From Lysobacterales bacterium (lineage in GTDB: Bacteria; Pseudomonadota; Gammaproteobacteria; Xanthomonadales; Ahniellaceae), in the NCBI GenBank assembly GCA_016721845.1, contig JADKHK010000002.1:1-20181 (forward strand): 20,181 nucleotides of DNA. The letters are read 5' to 3'. A program made the translations under genes and the position numbers. Below the pieces are notes generated by a model. The model ran no database searches. It saw only the letters and a list, made by a program, of their open reading frames with translations, and was not told the origin of the DNA. Below are positions 15,713-20,181 of the stretch, piece after piece (within the stretch, counting starts at the first letter, position 1; every line of letters starts with the position of its first letter).

Positions 15713-18700
15713 TTATTCGAAGCCGTCGCGGAAGAACAGTTCACCATCGTTCGGGTAGGCATCGCAGACATCGCCGATCCCGTCGCCGTCGCTGTCGGCC
15801 TGATCGGCATTGACGACCAGCGGACAATTGTCGGCGTTGTTCAGGTCGCCATCGCCATCGACGTCCGGATCGCAGGCATCACCGACGCCGTCGTTATCCA
15901 TATCGGCCTGATCGTTGTTTGCCGCTGCCGGACAGTTGTCGAGCATGCCGCAGACCGTGTCGCTGTCGCCGTTCAGGACCGGATTGGCGAGGCAGTTGAA
16001 GTCCAGATAGGCCACGACGCCGTCATGGTCGGAGGCGCGGATCGGCGACACCGGGCCGGTGGGTGCCGGCAACTGGCGATTGGTCTGATCCGATGCGGCG
16101 TTGTTCGAGATGCCGTAGTCGGTGCTCAGGGTAATAGCCTTGGGCCGAGCGTGCCGCAGGATGTGGTCGATGACCTGCACCGGAGGCCACGTCGCGCTGG
16201 TCCGATCCTGGACGATGCCGAAGTTCTGCGTGAACTTGTAGGACATGCGCTCGCCTTCCGGCACCGCAAGACCAAATTGAACAGCGGCAGGGCGACGATG
16301 TTGGCGCCGAGTTGCAGGTTTCCGTGCCTTGGCCGTCGCTGAGCACGGCATTGCACTCGTTCGCGGCGTCGTTGTACGTGCCGGCGATCACGCCGATCAC
16401 GTCAGCATGGCCATCGGTGTATTCGAAGGCGTTGTAGTCGCCGACCAGCACCAGCGGAATGCCCGCCGTGCCCATGCCGTTGAACGGCCCGGCACTGGTC
16501 TGGAATTGCTGGACCAGGGTCCCGACATCCTTCGCCTGCTGGAAGCGCTTGGCGCGGTCGCGGTTGCCGGCCACGGTGTCGAGATCGACATTGCCGATCG
16601 ACTTGGTGTGGTTGTTCAGCACCGCGAACGCATAGGCCGTTCGGGCCGTTGAACGTGGCACGCAACAGCAGCGGCGGACGGTCATGCAGGCCTTCGTACT
16701 GGATAGACCGCCGGCAGGGTGCAGGTGACCACCGGGTCGTACCAGTTCTTGGTCTTAATAGAACTGCTCGACTTCGCTGGCATTGGAGATGCGGCTGCTG
16801 TTGATCATGAAGCCGACATCGATGCCGCCCGGTCGTTGCCCTCGACCGGGAACGACTGATAGTTCGGGCCGCCATCAGCGGCGCATCTGGCGGCCAACTC
16901 CTCCAACGTCGTGACTTCATCGACTTCCTGCAGGCCCAGCACGTCCGGTGACTTCAGCACGTTGATCACGTAGGGCGACACCTTGCGGCTTGTCGCTGTG
17001 GGTGAACGCGCCCGGCACCGGATCGGCGTGTCGCCGAACCGCAATCGCTGTCGCCGTCGGTGGTGTTGTCATTGTCGCCATCGTCGTCGCCCGGCAGATC
17101 GTCGTTGTCGGTCGGCAACGGCGGGGTTCAGGTCGTCCGCACAGATACTGGGTATTGAACAGGCCCACGGTCAGTTCGTTTGCCGCCCACGGGCGCCATC
17201 CACGGCTTCCGGCACCGGCTGGGTGAAGCCGGCGTGTACCGGGTCGGATAGAACTCGTAGTCGCCGAAGGAGAAGCCGTCACGCCGGTCGCGGCGAAGGT
17301 GCTCCCCGCGGTCAGTTCGGTATTGGTGCGGAGGCCGGCCTCGTCGAAGTCGATTTCGATGACTTCCGGGTTTTGCCGTCCAGTTGCCCCGCGGCTGCTT
17401 GCCTGCTTCCGGCGCGAGGCCGAACAGCAAGCCCGATTCGCGGCGCGAACGCGGCGCGCCCCAGGGCGTGACATACCTTCGGCGTAGAAGTCGCTGGCGC
17501 GACGCTGGTTCGACGCGGAGATGATCGCCGACAGCATCGACACCAGCATGCCCTCGAAGCATTCAGTTGGTGTCGGCATTGTTGAGCTTCGCAGGACGGA
17601 GCCGGGCAGCTCAAGATGGCCGGATTGCGCGACGGAATGCCGCTGGCTGCGCTCCAGTCACGGCGGTCAGGAGTGCCGCCGTGCAGTGATCGTGACCTGC
17701 CGCCTGCCACATTGGTCGCGATCTGGGTCTGCAAAGCGTTACACAGGCCCGGCCGATGATAAATGACCACATCACCGATCGCCACCGTCGGTGCCGTGCT
17801 TGTGAACACGGATGCCTTCCGGGAGTCGGCGCGCTCACCGTCAGCATCAGCATTGCTGGACTGCATGAAGAAGCCCGTTCTGATCAACCGGCGATCCATC
17901 GATGCCCACAACCTTGGTCCACCGCCGTGACGCGGCGCCACGACTTCTGCACGCAGACCTCCACGCCGCCGACGATGGTGGCGTCGTTCCGGATTCGGGT
18001 CCGCCACGATCCGGCGAGAACGCACCGCTGCCACTGGATCTGGTGGATGCGATAGGTTTGCAGGTCGTCGTCGACGATCGTGCCGAGGCCTGGCCATCGG
18101 CGATGGTTGCGCCCGCCGGGTTCGACAGGTTCACGAAGAAGCTTTCGTCCTGCTCGACTGCCGATTTCGCCGGTCACGTTGACGGTGATCATGCGCGTCA
18201 AGTTAGCGGCGTCAGGCTCAGCGAGCCCGGGCGGCGGTGGAAGTCGGTGCCGGCGCTGGCCAGGCCGTTCGCAATCGCATAGTCGGACCGTAATGAAAAC
18301 CGCTGGACGGTGCGACGTTCATGCTCACCGTGAACACGAACGCGGTCGTGCGGAGTTGCCTTCCGGACAGCGCGACGTCGATGATGCTGAGGCTCGGCTG
18401 GTCGTCGTTCTGGATCATGCCGACCGCCGCCGGATTGCCCGGGAAGGTGGTGTTCTGTGACCGGCGCGCTGATATTGACGTTGGAAAGTTTCGTCGGCTT
18501 CGACCGTGGTGTCGCCATTGATCGTGATGACCACGGTGGCGGGAGCGCGCCTTCGGCGATCGGCTTCACTTCGTTCAGCGCGACGTAGTCGCCTGCCCAT
18601 GATAGCCGATCCATCGGCAGTGGCGAGCGTGAACCGCGACCGGGCCGTAACCCGTCGGCACCCATGCTGGTTCCAGCGACCCGGTGAAGCTCATCGTATT

Positions 18701-20181
18701 GCCGGCATTGCCTTCGGCCTGCGAGACCGGGGCGATGCTCAAGCTCAGGTTGACGTCGTCATTGTTGATCATGCCGCTGGCGCTGGCCGGGGCACCGACG
18801 GTCAACCGCCGCGCGTCGGCGTTGATCGTGACTGGTCACGCTCTCGTTGCTCTCGACCGCGAAATCGCAGTTCACGATGGCGTTGACGGTCGTCGCATTA
18901 ACCGCTGCCGCAATCGTCGCGGTACCGGCGCCGAGCGCCGACATCGCTGCCGTCGGCGGTGTCGCCACCGGCGCCGACCGTGTAATGCGGTCAGGCCGCC
19001 GGGACCGGCTCTTATGGGTGCTGTTGACGGTGGTGGGTTTGCTGGTGCGCCCGTTGCCTTCGGCGACGCTGTTACCGCCAGCGATGGTCACGGTCAGCGG
19101 CGCGGGATCGTCGTCGGTCACGTTGACGGTGACATCGGTCTGCGCAATGCCGGTGGCGGTGAATTGCAGCGTGGTCGACTCGTTGCTGGCGTCGGCGTCC
19201 TGTTCTGCGGCCACGGTGACCGACTGCGGCGTTGCGTAGTCAGCGGGGGTGAACGTGCCCGAAGCCGGCGTGACACCTGGCAGCGCCGGCATCGAGCGAG
19301 GCGACGTTGACGGTCACGTCGGCGGCGGGCTGGAAAGCGGGCTGACGTTAGACGAACTGCCGAAGCCTTCGTTTCCAGGATCAGCAACGAAGACCGGGGC
19401 GACCTGATAGGCCCGCGGGTGTCATCGTCCGTGACATTGGTGGTGACGTTGGCTGTAGTGTATCCAGCCGAACCGATCGAGACGGTCGCCCGTTTCGTTG
19501 GCGAGGTCGAGATCTGGCGACGCCGGCAGCAGTGACGGTCTGCGGCGTACCGGGATGCGCCAGTGTCGAAGGTCAGTGTCGCGGGCGACGTGGTGGCGGC
19601 GCCGGTGTCGTTCGAGGCGACGTTGAACGCACGGTGCTGCCGGCCGGTGCGCCGGACGGGGTGACGTCAAAGGTGGTCGAGCCGCCTTCGCCCCAGGTTG
19701 ACCGACCCGGCGGTAAGCCTGAATGGTCAGCGCCGCATCGTCGTAATGATGGTGCCGGTACCGGTAGTCGGGCTACCGCGAGGTCGTAGGCCGGATTCGC
19801 CGCGTCGGTCAACGTGACCGTAGACGTCTCATCGACTCGAAGGGTGTCGTCGCAGGTAATGGTCTGGACGGTGGCATTGCCGGTCATGTTGCCGGTCGTG
19901 ATCGTGCCGGTGCCGGTGGTCGTGAAGTCGCTGCCCGCCGTGGCGGTGCCATTCGTCGTCGAGAACGTGAACCCGATGTCGCTCGCAGCAGCCGAACTCG
20001 TCACCCGTGAAATTCAACGCGGTGTTGCAAGGCGCCGTATTACCCTCGGACAGCGGTAGCTGGTGGCAGCGTGGAGAGGAGTAGGGACTGAGGCGCCGCA
20101 GAGGCGTTGCAGCGGAAGCAGAGTTGCGCGGATTTGGCGATTTTGTCGCAAGTCTGCAGAATTCGAATCGGTGTCTGTACA
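15713..20181 (-). CDS. Large secreted EEP nuclease with Calx-beta-like and TSP type 3 repeats (partial, frameshifted)
   Basis: Extracellular nuclease of the ExeM/NucH kind, over 1480 residues here, with its N-terminus beyond or at the right edge. In protein order: Calx-beta-like and related beta-sandwich repeats (about 20060-18100); an OB-fold-like domain with RIHQIQ, GFFMQSSNADAD and STAPTVAIGDVVIYHRPG (about 18070-17700); and an endonuclease/exonuclease/phosphatase domain (about 17150-16000). Its catalytic signatures are DVLGLQEVDEV (Glu), AVLNNHTKS, LVLVGDYNAFEYTDGHADV and ASDHDGVVAYL (Asp-His). Two thrombospondin type 3 units (DNDGVGDACDPDVDGDGD, DSDGDGIGDVCD) likely bind calcium. The C-terminus is LFFRDGFE. 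The nuclease probably degrades extracellular DNA. Many frame changes, densest in the repeats. The start and any signal peptide could not be identified. Confidence 0.8.
15735..15960 (-). repeat. Thrombospondin type 3 repeats (coding)
   Basis: Two near-identical units encode DNCPAAANNDQADMDNDGVG with DACD, and DNCPLVVNADQADSDGDGIG with DVCD, preceded by DGDSDTVCGML. The spaced Asp pattern (DxDxDGxxD) with Cys pairs is the calcium-binding type 3 repeat. It lies between the nuclease domain and the FRDGFE tail. Confidence 0.8.
18100..20060 (-). repeat. Tandem Calx-beta-like / beta-sandwich repeats (coding)
   Basis: Around five units separated by acidic linkers: TNVTDDDTRG, VNVTDDDPAPLTVT, GMINNDDVNLSLS, MIQNDDQPSLSI and GTIVDDDLQT. 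Unit starts such as APVSQAEGNAGNTMSFTGSL and VAEGNG, and repeat bodies like FTFSTTNGTATAGSDFTTTG, are Calx-beta-like. An interleaved second type reads STTFDVTPSGAPAGSTVR and PATLTFDTG. Frames change every 100-200 bases, so the count is approximate. Confidence 0.65.

Noticed and set aside
18100..20060. CRISPR or DNA-level tandem repeat
   Set aside because: Similarity between units is at the protein level, with irregular DNA and unit lengths of 250-350 bases. There are no constant short repeats with spacers.

Overview
The window looks like a chromosomal segment of a high-GC gammaproteobacterium, most likely Lysobacterales/Xanthomonadales. That placement is inference. It rests on the GC-rich coding bias, a propeller-type hybrid sensor kinase, an adjacent pair of UbiH-family hydroxylases, and a large secreted nuclease ending in an acidic FRDGFE tail. 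Almost every long gene is broken by single-base insertions or deletions, often in homopolymers, while the protein sequence on both sides of each break stays conserved. I read this as consensus-quality error rather than decay, so gene spans below run across the breaks.

Layout. 1-1019 (minus): a YceI-family lipid/quinone-binding protein and, overlapping by GTGA, a cytochrome b561 that runs off the left edge. 1111-4650 (plus): one large hybrid sensor histidine kinase (sensor propeller, Y_Y_Y, one membrane helix, HisKA, HATPase, receiver). 4629-5477 (minus): an exported DUF4344-type HExxH metallopeptidase. 5478-5670: intergenic, with overlapping inverted repeats. 5671-6563 (plus): an HNH endonuclease with three homing-endonuclease-associated repeats and visibly lower GC than its surroundings. 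6661-7739 (plus): a run of toxin-antitoxin pieces: a Phd antitoxin with an internal deletion, a ParE/RelE-like stub, an intact YefM antitoxin, a HicA toxin lacking its N-terminus, and an intact HicB antitoxin.

7776-9832 (minus): DUF6580 membrane protein, PduO-type cobalamin adenosyltransferase and histone-deacetylase-family protein, probably one operon. The first two may form a B12 uptake and activation unit, because DUF6580 here has a cysteine at residue 82, close to the functional Cys of the B12 transporter BtuM as I recall it. 9909-12322 (plus): ubiH and a second UbiH/UbiF-family hydroxylase for ubiquinone synthesis, overlapping by one base. 12291-13456 (minus): a DUF4143 AAA-type ATPase. 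13592-15654 (plus): a molybdopterin oxidoreductase with a 4Fe-4S site and no partner subunits. 15713 to the right edge (minus): a very large secreted nuclease with Calx-beta-like repeats, an OB-fold-like domain, an EEP nuclease domain and thrombospondin type 3 calcium-binding repeats.

The accessory part is 5.5-7.7 kb. Its oddity is that all recognisable antitoxins are present while every toxin is missing, reduced to a stub or headless. I saw no tRNA, rRNA, CRISPR array, transposase or insertion-sequence ends.
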